Part shown: positions 45,654-54,217 of the stretch, piece by piece
Numbering within the stretch: position 1 is the stretch's first letter
How the letters are laid out: each line of letters starts with the position of its first letter
NCBI GenBank assembly: GCA_050186725.1
Contig: JBFWYG010000004.1
Location: 62,001-126,000 of the forward strand
From: JADJYF01 sp050186725
GTDB lineage: Bacteria > Pseudomonadota > Gammaproteobacteria > Ga0077536
DNA: 64,000 nt
Reading direction: 5' to 3'
Notes under the pieces: model-generated
Databases searched by the model: none
What the model was told of the DNA's origin: nothing
Seen by the model: only the letters and a program-made list of their open reading frames with translations
Position numbers and translations under genes: made by a program

Positions 45654-46418
45654 ATGATCGACCGTCGCCCGCACACCTGTGCCCTGCTGAGCGCCTGCCT
45701 GTGGCTCGCCGCCGCCGGCGCCGCATGCGCCGCCGACCTCACGGTGTCGGCCGCCGCCAGCCTCGGCGATGCCCTGCGCACGCTCGCGCCGCGCTTCGAA
45801 GCGGCCCACCCGGGGACGCACGTACTGTTCAACGTCGCGGCCTCCGACGTGCTGGTCCAGCAGCTCGCGGCCGGCGCACCGGTGGACGTGCTCGCCACGG
45901 CGGACGGCACCTCGATGGATCGCGCGGCCGCGGAAAGGCTGGTCGACCCTGCCACGCGCCGCGACTTCGTGCGCAACCGCCTGGTGGTCGTGGTGCCGCG
46001 GAACAGCACCCTTGCCTTCACCGGCCTCGCCGACCTGGCCAGACCCGAGGTCGAGCGCGTGGCGCTCGGCGCACCGGCCAGCGTGCCGGCGGGCCGCTAC
46101 GCGCGCGCGGCGTTGGAGGCCGCGGGCCTCTGGCCGCTGCCCGCCGACCGGGCGGTCTTCGCCCAGTCGGTGCGCCAGGCGCTCGACTACGTCGCGCGCG
46201 GCGAGGCCGCGGCCGGGCTGGTCTATGCCACCGACGCGGCGGCACGAGGCGACGCAGTGCGCATCGCCTTCCACGTGCCGCTCGCCCGCCCCATCCTCTA
46301 CCCGGTGGCGGTCGTCGCCGGCGCGCCGCAGGCGACGCTCGCCGCCGCCTACATCACTTGGCTGCTGTCGCCGGACAGCCAGGCAAGCCTCGCGCAACTG
46401 GGCTTCGAGGCACCCTGA
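45654..46418 (+). CDS. modA: Molybdate ABC transporter periplasmic binding protein
   Basis: This 254-residue protein has a signal peptide ending ACA|ADLTVSAAASLGDALRTLAPRFE. The ADLTVSAAASL start of the mature protein is the ModA hallmark. YPVAVVAGAP and the C-terminal WLLSPDSQASLAQLGFE also match the family. It binds molybdate/tungstate and delivers it to ModBC. No Shine-Dalgarno is possible between the operator and the ATG, so the transcript is probably leaderless. An in-frame downstream start would destroy the signal peptide. It overlaps modB in TGATG. Confidence 0.95.
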   Translation: MIDRRPHTCALLSACLWLAAAGAACAADLTVSAAASLGDALRTLAPRFEAAHPGTHVLFNVAASDVLVQQLAAGAPVDVLATADGTSMDRAAAERLVDPATRRDFVRNRLVVVVPRNSTLAFTGLADLARPEVERVALGAPASVPAGRYARAALEAAGLWPLPADRAVFAQSVRQALDYVARGEAAAGLVYATDAAARGDAVRIAFHVPLARPILYPVAVVAGAPQATLAAAYITWLLSPDSQASLAQLGFEAP

Positions 46419-47104
46419 TGCTGAGTCTCGACCCCGCCTGGCCGGCGCTGGCGTTGTCGCTCAAGGTCGCCACCTGGGCGACCCTGCTGAACGCCGTGCT
46501 CGGCGTGGCGGCGGGCTACGCGCTCGCGCGCCTGCGCTTTCCGGGCCGCGAACTCTGCGACGCCCTGCTGACCCTGCCGCTGGTGCTGCCGCCGACCGTC
46601 CTCGGCTACTACCTCCTGGTGCTGGTCGGCCGCCAGGGCCCGCTCGGCGCCTGGCTGAAGGAGACCTTCGGCGTGAGCCTCATCTTCACCTGGCAGGGCG
46701 CGGTGCTGGCCGCGACCGTGGTCGCGTTTCCGCTCGTGCTGAAATCGGCGCGCGCCGCCTTCGAGAGCGTCGAACCGCAGTTCGAACAGGCCGCGCGCGT
46801 CCTGGGTCTCGGCGAATGGAGCGTGTTCTTCCGCGTCACCCTGCCGCTCGCCTGGCGCGGCATCCTGGCCGGGCTGCTGCTGACCTTCGCCCGCGCGCTC
46901 GGCGAGTTCGGCGCGACGCTGATGGTGGCCGGCAGCATTCCCGGCCGCACCCAGACGCTGTCGGTCGCGGTCTACGAAGCAGTACAGGCCGGCCAGGACG
47001 CGACCGCCAACCTGCTGGTCGCGATCACCTCGCTGACCTGCATCGCGGTGCTGCTCACCATCGGCCGGCTGGCGCCCGGGCGGATTGCGCCCAAGGCGGT
47101 GTGA
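46418..47104 (+). CDS. modB: Molybdate ABC transporter permease
   Basis: This 228-residue inner-membrane permease has about five transmembrane helices, and is of normal ModB length. LTLPLVLPPTVLGYYLLVLVGRQGPLG near residue 50 and the cytoplasmic EAA loop EQAARVLGLGEWSVFFRVTLPLAWRGILAG near residue 130, followed by FARALGEFGATLMVAGSIPGRTQTL, are characteristic. It starts within the modA stop (TGATG overlap) and precedes modC by 2 bases. Confidence 0.95.
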   Translation: MLSLDPAWPALALSLKVATWATLLNAVLGVAAGYALARLRFPGRELCDALLTLPLVLPPTVLGYYLLVLVGRQGPLGAWLKETFGVSLIFTWQGAVLAATVVAFPLVLKSARAAFESVEPQFEQAARVLGLGEWSVFFRVTLPLAWRGILAGLLLTFARALGEFGATLMVAGSIPGRTQTLSVAVYEAVQAGQDATANLLVAITSLTCIAVLLTIGRLAPGRIAPKAV

Positions 47105-47106
47105 GC

Positions 47107-47823
47107 ATGATCTTCGAGGTCGACATCACCAAGACCGTGGGCGACAGCCGACGACGCTTCACGCTCGCGGTGCGCTTCGCCACGCGCGGACCGCGCACCA
47201 TCGTCTACGGCCCCTCGGGGGCCGGGAAATCGATGCTGCTGCAGGTGCTGGCAGGCCTCAAGCGGCCGGACCGCGGCCAGCTGCGCTTCGGCGAGCAGAC
47301 GCTGTTCGACGCGACGCGTCGCATCGACGTGCCGGCGCGCGCGCGGCGTTTCGGCTACGTGTTCCAGGACTACGCGCTGTTTCCGCAGCTCTCCGTGCGC
47401 CAGAACATCGCCTTCGGTCTGTATGACGGCCTGCGCAATCCCGCCGCCCACGTCGACCACGAGGCGGTGAACCGCTGGCTGGCGGCCTTCGAACTGGACG
47501 GCGTGGCGGCGCAGAAGCCCCACGAACTCTCCGGCGGTCAGCGCCAGCGCACGGCGCTCGCCCGCGCGCTGGTCAACGCGCCGCGCGCGCTCTTGCTGGA
47601 CGAACCCTTTGCCGCGCTCGACCCGGAACTGCGCACGCGCATGCGCCACGAGATGGAGCGCCTGCTGGACGAGGTGAACATCCCGATGGTGATGATCACC
47701 CACGATCCGGAGGACCTGCGCTGGTTCGGCGCCGACCCGATCCACCTGCGCGACGGCGCGCTCGATACCCCACCGCCGCGGCCAAGCGTGGTGATGACAC
47801 CCTTCGAGCGCGCGCGCGGATGA
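47107..47823 (+). CDS. modC: Molybdate ABC transporter ATPase, short form
   Basis: This 238-residue ABC ATPase has Walker A GPSGAGKS near residue 36, the Q-loop in YVFQDYALFPQLSV, signature LSGGQRQRTALARAL, Walker B ALLLDEPFAALD and the switch His in ITHDPEDL. It is about 110 residues shorter than E. coli ModC because it ends after the ATPase domain and lacks the C-terminal TOBE/Mop molybdate-binding domain. The next gene, modE, overlaps it by 4 bases and carries two such domains. Confidence 0.93.
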   Translation: MIFEVDITKTVGDSRRRFTLAVRFATRGPRTIVYGPSGAGKSMLLQVLAGLKRPDRGQLRFGEQTLFDATRRIDVPARARRFGYVFQDYALFPQLSVRQNIAFGLYDGLRNPAAHVDHEAVNRWLAAFELDGVAAQKPHELSGGQRQRTALARALVNAPRALLLDEPFAALDPELRTRMRHEMERLLDEVNIPMVMITHDPEDLRWFGADPIHLRDGALDTPPPRPSVVMTPFERARG

Positions 47824-48635
47824 GCGCGGCCGACGAACAGCCGCTCGAGGTCATGGCCCACCTGTGGCTCTCGGCCGACGGCCACAACGTCGCCGGACCC
47901 AAGCGCCTGCTGCTGCTGGCCGCGATCGCCGAGCACGGCTCGCTGACCGCCGCGGCCAAGGCCGCAGGGCTGTCCTACAAGGGCGCCTGGGACGCCATCG
48001 AGCAGATGAGCAACCTGGCCGGCGAAGCGCTGGTGATACGCGTGGTCGGCGGCAAGGGCGGCGGCCATACGCGGCTGACGCCTCGCGGAGAACGCCTGCT
48101 GCGCAACTTCGACGCGATCCAGCAAGAGCACGCCCACTTTCTCGCGCGCCTGAACCAGCGCGCCCGCGGCCTCACCGCCGACTACGCCCTGCTGGAGAAC
48201 GTCGCCATGAAGACCAGCGCCCGCAACCAGTTCGCCGGCACCGTGCTCACGGTGCGCGCCGGCGCGGTCAACGACGAAGTGGAACTGGAAGTGATCGGCG
48301 GGCAGCGCATCGTCGCCACCATCACCAGCGACAGCCGCCAGACCCTGGGCCTCGAGGTCGGCAGCCGCGCCATCGCGCTGATCAAGTCGTCGTCCGTCAT
48401 CCTCATGCTGCCGGACAGCGGCGCGCGACTCTCGGCGCGCAACCAGCTGCGCGGCACGGTCAGCCGGCTGGTCCCGGGCGCGGTCAACACCGAGGTGGTG
48501 CTCGATCTCGCCGGCGGCGGCAGCCTTGCCGCGATCGTCACCAACGACGGCGCGACCGATCTCGCGCTCGCGCCCGGCATCGAGGCGGTCGCGGTGTTCA
48601 AGGCGTCCAGCGTGATCCTCGGCGTCGCGGCCTAG
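47820..48635 (+). CDS. modE: Molybdate-responsive transcriptional regulator ModE
   Basis: This 271-residue protein has an N-terminal LysR-like winged helix (LLLAAIAEHGSLTAAAKAAGLSYKGAWDAIEQMSNLAGEALV, then GGKGGGHTRLTPRGERLL). Two tandem TOBE/Mop domains follow, beginning MKTSARNQFAGTV (about residue 129) and LSARNQLRGTVSRL (about residue 202); each pair binds molybdate at a dimer interface. The gene overlaps modC by 4 bases, so the regulator is cotranscribed with the transporter it should repress through the operator at 45627-45650. It might also regulate the fds operon or the molybdoenzyme, but I saw no second clear ModE site. Confidence 0.95.
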   Translation: MSAADEQPLEVMAHLWLSADGHNVAGPKRLLLLAAIAEHGSLTAAAKAAGLSYKGAWDAIEQMSNLAGEALVIRVVGGKGGGHTRLTPRGERLLRNFDAIQQEHAHFLARLNQRARGLTADYALLENVAMKTSARNQFAGTVLTVRAGAVNDEVELEVIGGQRIVATITSDSRQTLGLEVGSRAIALIKSSSVILMLPDSGARLSARNQLRGTVSRLVPGAVNTEVVLDLAGGGSLAAIVTNDGATDLALAPGIEAVAVFKASSVILGVAA

Positions 48636-48745
48636 CGACCACGCCCACCACATCCGTGCGTCCCGCCCACCCGATGTGGGCAATCGGGAGGCGTGGGGAT
48701 TTCAGTACACTGTCGCTCTCCACCTGTCTGCGCTCGGAACGCTCG

Positions 48746-50236
48746 ATGAAGCACATCACCCATTGGATCGACGGCCGTCCCTGGCCGGGTCGCACCTATC
48801 GCCAGGGCGACGTCACCAACCCCGCCACCGGCCTCGTCACCGCCCAGGTGGATTTCGCCGATGAACCGGTGGTCGACGAAGCCGTGGCCGCGGCCGAGGC
48901 CGCGTTCGAGAAGTGGCGCCACATCTCGCTCGCGCAGCGCAGCCAGGTGCTGTTCGCGTTTCGCGATCTGGTCAACGCGCACCGCGAGGAACTCGCCGCG
49001 CTCATCACCGCCGAACACGGCAAGGTGCTGGCCGACGCGCTCGGCGAAGTCACGCGCGGGCTGGAAGTCGTCGAGTTCGCCTGCGGCATTCCGCACCTGC
49101 AGAAGGGCAGCTATTCGGAGGCGGTATCGTCCGGCGTCGACGTCTATTCCATCCGCCAGCCGCTCGGCGTGTGCGCGATCATCTCGCCGTTCAATTTTCC
49201 GGCGATGGTGCCCATGTGGTTCTTTCCCATCGCCATCGCCGCCGGCAATTGCGTGGTGCTGAAGCCGAGCGAGAAAGATCCGTCGGTCAGCATTCGGCTC
49301 GCCGAACTGTGGCACGAGGCCGGACTGCCCAAGGGCGTGTTCAACGTCGTGCAAGGCGACAAGGCGGCGGTCGATCGGCTGCTCGCCCATCCGCGCGTCA
49401 AGGCGGTGTCCTTCGTCGGCTCGACGCCCATCGCGAAATACGTCTACGAAACCGGCGCGCGCCACGGCAAGCGCGTGCAGGCGCTGGGCGGCGCGAAGAA
49501 CCACATGGTGGTGCTGCCCGACGCCGATCTCGAGCTCGCCGCCGACGCCGCCATCAACGCCGCTTTCGGCTCGGCCGGCGAACGCTGCATGGCGATTTCG
49601 GTGGTGGTGGCGGTGGAGCCGGTGGGCGATGCCCTGGTCGCGGCCATCGCCGCACGCATGCGAACGCTCAAGACCGGCGACGGCACGCGCAAGGTCGACA
49701 TGGGGCCGCTCGTGACCTGCGCGCACCGCGACAAGGTGGCCGGCTACATCGAGGCCGGCGTGCGTGAAGGCGCGACGCTCGCGGTCGACGGGCGCGAGGT
49801 GGTGATCGACGGCGAGCCGGGCGGCTTCTGGCTGGGGCCGACGCTGTTCGACCACGTCGACCCGAGCATGAGCATCTACGCCGACGAGATCTTCGGCCCG
49901 GTACTGTGCGTGGCGCGCGTCGATTCCTACCCGGAGGCGCTCACCATGGTGAACCAGCACCCCTTCGGCAACGGCACGGCGATCTTCACCCGCGACGGCG
50001 GCGCCGCGCGGCGCTTCCAGCACGAAGTGGAAGTGGGCATGGTCGGCATCAACGTGCCGATACCGGTGCCGGTCGCTTACTTCTCCTTCGGCGGCTGGAA
50101 GGCCTCGCTGTTCGGCGACACCCACGCTCATGGGACCGAGGGCGTGCAGTTCTTCACCCGCGGCAAGGTGGTGACCAGCCGCTGGCCGGATCCGAGCCAG
50201 GGCGGCATCAACCTGGGGTTTCCGCAGAATCGGTGA
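48746..50236 (+). CDS. mmsA: Methylmalonate-semialdehyde dehydrogenase (CoA-acylating)
   Basis: This 496-residue aldehyde dehydrogenase is of the MMSDH subfamily, which oxidises methylmalonate or malonate semialdehyde to propionyl- or acetyl-CoA in valine, propanoate and inositol catabolism. Diagnostic features are YSIRQPLGVCAIISPFNFPAMVPMWFFP, the replacement of the usual catalytic Glu motif by LGGAKNHMVVLPDA, the catalytic Cys in SAGERCMAISV, and SFGGWKASLFGDTHAHGTEGVQFFTRGKVVTSRW at the end. It stands alone between modE and the repeat pair. Propionyl-type products of a side-chain or ring pathway could pass through it. Confidence 0.94.
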   Translation: MKHITHWIDGRPWPGRTYRQGDVTNPATGLVTAQVDFADEPVVDEAVAAAEAAFEKWRHISLAQRSQVLFAFRDLVNAHREELAALITAEHGKVLADALGEVTRGLEVVEFACGIPHLQKGSYSEAVSSGVDVYSIRQPLGVCAIISPFNFPAMVPMWFFPIAIAAGNCVVLKPSEKDPSVSIRLAELWHEAGLPKGVFNVVQGDKAAVDRLLAHPRVKAVSFVGSTPIAKYVYETGARHGKRVQALGGAKNHMVVLPDADLELAADAAINAAFGSAGERCMAISVVVAVEPVGDALVAAIAARMRTLKTGDGTRKVDMGPLVTCAHRDKVAGYIEAGVREGATLAVDGREVVIDGEPGGFWLGPTLFDHVDPSMSIYADEIFGPVLCVARVDSYPEALTMVNQHPFGNGTAIFTRDGGAARRFQHEVEVGMVGINVPIPVPVAYFSFGGWKASLFGDTHAHGTEGVQFFTRGKVVTSRWPDPSQGGINLGFPQNR

Positions 50237-50246
50237 GGCGCCTGCT

Positions 50247-50320
50247 TGTAGGGCGGGTTTCAACCCGCCGTGCACCGCCTCGAATCGCGCCTGAGATGGC
50301 GGGTTGAAACCCGCCCTACA
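50247..50320. repeat. Inverted pair of the 26-bp palindromic repeat
   Basis: Units at 50247-50272 (plus) and 50295-50320 (minus), 22 bases apart, each with TGTAGG and the hairpin GCGGGTTTCAACCCGC. The two can also pair with each other into a long cruciform. The minus unit contains the stop codon (TAG, at 50316-50318) of fdsD. The pair sits between the convergent mmsA and fdsD genes, where it could terminate both transcripts. Confidence 0.92.
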
Positions 50321-50516
50321 ACTTTTTGATCGCTTCCTTCGCCGTGTCGCAGAGGCCTTCGCCGCCCTCGGCCGCGTACGCGCTGATCTGCGCGCGCATG
50401 CGCGGGTCCCAGAAACGTTTCAGGTGCTGGGCGACGGTCGCCACCGCGTTGTCGGGATCGGCCGCCTGGTTGGCGGCGATGTCGTTCAGCATTTCGACCA
50501 GGCGTTCGATGTGCAT
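50316..50516 (-). CDS. fdsD: Formate dehydrogenase delta subunit FdsD
   Basis: This 66-residue protein matches the small delta subunit of soluble NAD-dependent formate dehydrogenases: MHIERLVEMLNDIAANQ at the start, then VAQHLKRFWDPRMRAQI, the FWDPRM core that marks the family. It is thought to help maturation or stability of the complex. It is the last gene of the fds operon, 7 bases after fdhD. Its TAG stop and part of the last Leu codon lie inside the palindromic repeat, so the C-terminus has been set by the repeat. Confidence 0.9.
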   Translation of the reverse strand: MHIERLVEMLNDIAANQAADPDNAVATVAQHLKRFWDPRMRAQISAYAAEGGEGLCDTAKEAIKKL

Positions 50517-50523
50517 GTGGGAC

Positions 50524-51372
50524 TCAGGCGAGGTCGTCGACCAGGGTCGACGGGTGGGCGTAGAGCACCAGGTCCGCGCCGCGCACGAAGGCGGCGAGGG
50601 TCACCTGGCAGTGTTCGGCGAGGCGCACCGCGCGGGCCGTGGGCGCGGAGAACGCGGCCAGCAGGCCGATGCCGGCGACCGCCGCCTTCATCACTACTTC
50701 ATAGCTCGCGCGACAGGTGAGCAGCGCGAAGCCGGGCGGGAAGTGGCCGCGCAGACGCGCGCCGATGAGCTTGTCGAGGGCGTTGTGACGGCCGATGTCT
50801 TCGCGCACGGCGACGATCGCGCCGTCCAGTCCCACCCACGCCGCGGCGTGCACGCCGCCCGTCTCGCGGTTCAGAGGCTGATGCGCGTGGAGCGCCTGCG
50901 CGGCCCGCGCAATCGCGGCGCGCCCGATGGTCAGACCGCGCGGCACCGGCGGCGGCACGCTGAGCGCGTCCTCGATCATGGTCTTGCCGCAGATCCCGCA
51001 GCCGGCGCGGCCGGGCAGGCTGCGGACCGGCGCGTCCGCCCGACGCGGCGCGCGCAGCGGCAGGCAGAGATCGAGTTCGATGCCCTCGTCCAGCGCGCGG
51101 GTCTCGACCAGCAGCAGATCCTGCGACCGCTCGATCAGGCCTTCGGTCAAGGCGAAGCCGAGCGCGAAGTCTTCCAGATCGCAGGGCGACATCAGCATCA
51201 CCGCGTGCGGCTCGCCGTTCAGCTGCACCGCGACCGGCGTCTCCTCCGCGACCCGATCGACCAGCGTCTCGCGGCGACCGTCGCGCCAGCGCGTGACCGC
51301 GACGTCCGCCACCGGCGCCGGCAGTTCGGCCGCCGGCGGCGTGGGCTCAGCGGGCGAGGGTTTCGCGCTCAT
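50524..51372 (-). CDS. fdhD: FdhD sulfur-carrier protein for formate dehydrogenase
   Basis: This 282-residue protein belongs to FdhD (FdsC in Ralstonia), which passes sulfur from a cysteine desulfurase to the molybdenum cofactor and is required for formate dehydrogenase activity. The Cys pair in GRAGCGICGKTM (about residues 125-128) is the family sulfur-transfer motif. VREDIGRHNALDKLIGARL and LLTCRASYEVVMKAAVAGIGLLAAFSAPTARAV are also diagnostic. It overlaps the 3' end of fdsA by 26 bases. Confidence 0.95.
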   Translation of the reverse strand: MSAKPSPAEPTPPAAELPAPVADVAVTRWRDGRRETLVDRVAEETPVAVQLNGEPHAVMLMSPCDLEDFALGFALTEGLIERSQDLLLVETRALDEGIELDLCLPLRAPRRADAPVRSLPGRAGCGICGKTMIEDALSVPPPVPRGLTIGRAAIARAAQALHAHQPLNRETGGVHAAAWVGLDGAIVAVREDIGRHNALDKLIGARLRGHFPPGFALLTCRASYEVVMKAAVAGIGLLAAFSAPTARAVRLAEHCQVTLAAFVRGADLVLYAHPSTLVDDLA

Positions 51373-54196
51373 CGAGGAGTTTCTGCTGCTCGGCGCTGAA
51401 GCGCCGATAGCGTTCCTGCCAGGCGGACGGGTGGGAGACCTTGATCACCTGCACGGCGGTCACCTTGTACTCGGGGCAATTGGTCGCCCAGTCGGAGTGT
51501 TCGGTGGTGATCACGTTCGCGCCCGACTCGGGGAAGTGGAAGGTGGTGTAGACCACGCCTGGCTGCACCGCTTCGCTGACCCGCGCGCGCAGCACCGTCT
51601 CGCCGCTGCGGCTCTTGATGCCGCACCAGTCGCCGTCCTGGATGCCACGCATCTCGGCATCGTGCGGATGGATCTCCAGGCGATCCTCGGCATGCCACAG
51701 CGAGTTCTGCGTGCGCCGGGTCTGCGCGCCGACGTTGTACTGCGAGAGGATGCGCCCGGTGGTCAGGATCAGCGGGAACTTGTCGTTGGCGCGTTCGCGA
51801 CTCGGCACGAAGGGCGTCAGCATGAAGCGGCCGAGACCACGGGTGAACTCGACCTCGTGCATGGTCGGCGTGCCGGCCGGTGACTCGTCGTTGCACGGCC
51901 ACTGGATGCTGCCGAGCGCGTCGAGCCTGGCGTAGCTGACGCCGGTGAAGCTCGGAGTGAGCCGCGCGATCTCGTCCATGATCTGCGACGGGTGGGTGTA
52001 GTGCATGGGGAAGCCGAGCGCGTTGGACAAGTCCACCGTCACCTCCCAGTCGGCCTTGCCGCCGAGAGGCGGCATCACCTTGCGCACCCGCGAAATGCGC
52101 CGCTCGGCGTTGGTGAAGGTGCCGTCCTTCTCCAGGAACGACGAGCCCGGAAAGAAGATGTGGGCGAACTTGGCGGTCTCGTTCAGGAACAAGTCCTGCA
52201 CGATCACGCACTCCATCGCCTCCAGCGCCGCGGTCACGTGCTGGGTATCGGGATCGGATTGGGCGATGTCCTCGCCCTGCACGTAGAGCGCCTTGAAGCT
52301 GCCGTCCAGCGCGGCCTCGAACATGTTCGGAATGCGCAGGCCCGGCTCGGCGTCGAGGTGCACGCCCCAGGCGGCCTCGAACAGGATGCGCGTGGCGTCG
52401 TCGCTGACATGCCGATAGCCCGGGAACTCGTGCGGAAAGGAGCCCATGTCGCAGGAGCCCTGCACGTTGTTCTGGCCGCGCAGCGGATTCACGCCCACGC
52501 CTTCGCGGCCCAGGTTGCCGGTCGCGAGCGCGAGGTTGGCGATGCCCATCACCGTGGTCGAGCCCTGGCTGTGCTCGGTGACGCCGAGGCCGTAGTAGAT
52601 GGCGGCATTGCCGCCGGTCGCATACAGCCGCGCGCAGGCCCGCACCTCGGCCGCCGGCACGCCGGTGATCGCTTCGCTCGCTTCCGGCGAGTGCTGCGGC
52701 TCGGCGATGAACCTGCGCCACTTCTCGAAGGCCGGCTGTTCACAGCGCGCAGCGACGAACGCGTGATCGACCAGGTCTTCGGTGACGATCACGTGCGCGA
52801 TGGCGTTCACCAGCGCGACGTTGGTGCCCGGCTTCAGCTTCAGATGATGGGCGGCGGCGACGTGCGGCATGCGCACCAGATCGATGCCGCGCGGGTCGAT
52901 GACGATGAGCTTCGCGCCCTGGCGCAGGCGCTGGATCATGCGCGAGGCGAACACCGGGTGGCCGTCGGTGGGATTGGCGCCCATCACCACGATCACATCG
53001 GCATGCCGCACGGAGTCGAAGGCCTGGGTGCCGGCCGATTCGCCGAGCGTCTGCTTCAGACCGTAGCCGGTCGGCGAATGGCAGACTCGCGCGCAGGTAT
53101 CGACATTGTTGTTACCGAAGCCGGCGCGCACCAGCTTCTGGACGAGATAGGTCTCTTCATTGGTGCAGCGCGAGGAAGTGATGCCGCCGACCGCGCCCTT
53201 GCCGTACTGCGCTTGGATGCGCTTGATCTCGCTCGCGGCATGCGCGATGGCCTCGTCCCAGGACACTTCCCGCCACGGCTCGTGAATGGACGCGCGCACC
53301 ATGGGCGAGGTGATGCGATCCGGGTGCGTCGCGTAGCCGAAGGCGAAGCGCCCCTTCACACAGGAATGACCGCGGTTCGCCTGGCCGTCCTGGGCCGGCA
53401 CCATGCGGACGACCTCGGCGCCTTTCATCTCCGCGCGGAACGAGCAGCCGACGCCGCAGTAGGCGCAGGTGGTGACCACGCTGTGCTCGGGCTGGCCGCG
53501 ATTGATGATCGCCTTCTCGGTCAGGGTGGCGGTCGGGCAGGCCTGCACGCAGGCGCCGCAGGACACGCAGTCGGACTCGAGGAAGCTCTGCTCGACGCCG
53601 GCGCTCACGTGGGAATCGAAACCACGCCCGCCGATGGTCAGCGCGAAGGTGCCCTGCACGTCGGCGCAGGCGCGCACGCAGCGCGAGCAGACGATGCACT
53701 TGGAGGCATCGAAGGTGAAATAGGGATTGCTCTCGTCCTTCGGCTTGTCGCAGTGGTTCTCGCCCGCGTAGCCGTAGCGCACCTCGCGCAGGCCGACCGC
53801 GCCCGCCATGTCCTGCAGTTCGCAGTGGCCGTTGGCCGGACAGGTCAGACAGTCGAGCGGGTGGTCGGAGATGTAGAGCTCCATGACATTCCGGCGCAGA
53901 TCCGCCAGGCGATCGTTCTGCGTCGTCACCCGCATGCCGGCCGCCACCGGCGTGGTGCAGGACGCCGGCGTGCCGCGCATGCCTTCCACCTGCACCAGGC
54001 ACAGGCGACAGGAGCCGAAGGGGTCGAGGCTGTCGGTCGCACACAGCTTGGGGATGGCGATGCCGGCCTCGGCCGCCGCGCGCATCACCGAGGTGCCGGC
54101 CGGCACCGTGACGCTGTGGCCGTCGATGGTCAGCGTGACCCGCTCCGCCGTGGCGGATGCCGGGGTGCCCAGATCGCATTCTTGCTTGGATCGCAT
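51347..54196 (-). CDS. fdsA: NAD-dependent formate dehydrogenase alpha (catalytic) subunit
   Basis: This 949-residue molybdopterin protein oxidises formate to CO2. The N-terminal [2Fe-2S] domain (KLCATDSLDPFGSCRLCLVQVEG, then a Cys in SCTTPV) is followed by a His-Cys [4Fe-4S] region (DHPLDCLTCPANGHCELQ) and two ferredoxin clusters (CIVCSRCVRAC, CVSCGACVQACP). A further [4Fe-4S] site follows (CAYCGVGC plus a Cys in GHSCVKGRFAF). The Mo-ligating residue is Cys in NVDTCARVCHSPTGYG. The C-terminal domain contains LILTTGRILSQYN and VYTTFHFPESGANVITTEHSDWATNCPEYK. Length and layout match Ralstonia FdsA. Confidence 0.96.
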   Translation of the reverse strand: MRSKQECDLGTPASATAERVTLTIDGHSVTVPAGTSVMRAAAEAGIAIPKLCATDSLDPFGSCRLCLVQVEGMRGTPASCTTPVAAGMRVTTQNDRLADLRRNVMELYISDHPLDCLTCPANGHCELQDMAGAVGLREVRYGYAGENHCDKPKDESNPYFTFDASKCIVCSRCVRACADVQGTFALTIGGRGFDSHVSAGVEQSFLESDCVSCGACVQACPTATLTEKAIINRGQPEHSVVTTCAYCGVGCSFRAEMKGAEVVRMVPAQDGQANRGHSCVKGRFAFGYATHPDRITSPMVRASIHEPWREVSWDEAIAHAASEIKRIQAQYGKGAVGGITSSRCTNEETYLVQKLVRAGFGNNNVDTCARVCHSPTGYGLKQTLGESAGTQAFDSVRHADVIVVMGANPTDGHPVFASRMIQRLRQGAKLIVIDPRGIDLVRMPHVAAAHHLKLKPGTNVALVNAIAHVIVTEDLVDHAFVAARCEQPAFEKWRRFIAEPQHSPEASEAITGVPAAEVRACARLYATGGNAAIYYGLGVTEHSQGSTTVMGIANLALATGNLGREGVGVNPLRGQNNVQGSCDMGSFPHEFPGYRHVSDDATRILFEAAWGVHLDAEPGLRIPNMFEAALDGSFKALYVQGEDIAQSDPDTQHVTAALEAMECVIVQDLFLNETAKFAHIFFPGSSFLEKDGTFTNAERRISRVRKVMPPLGGKADWEVTVDLSNALGFPMHYTHPSQIMDEIARLTPSFTGVSYARLDALGSIQWPCNDESPAGTPTMHEVEFTRGLGRFMLTPFVPSRERANDKFPLILTTGRILSQYNVGAQTRRTQNSLWHAEDRLEIHPHDAEMRGIQDGDWCGIKSRSGETVLRARVSEAVQPGVVYTTFHFPESGANVITTEHSDWATNCPEYKVTAVQVIKVSHPSAWQERYRRFSAEQQKLLDERETLAR

Positions 54197-54217
54197 GGCT
54201 TCAAGCTCCGTCTGCGT

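Noticed and set aside
48667..48690. Short hairpin after modE as a terminator
   Set aside because: Only a 6-bp stem (GCCCAC/GTGGGC) with no T-run on the coding strand; too weak to call.
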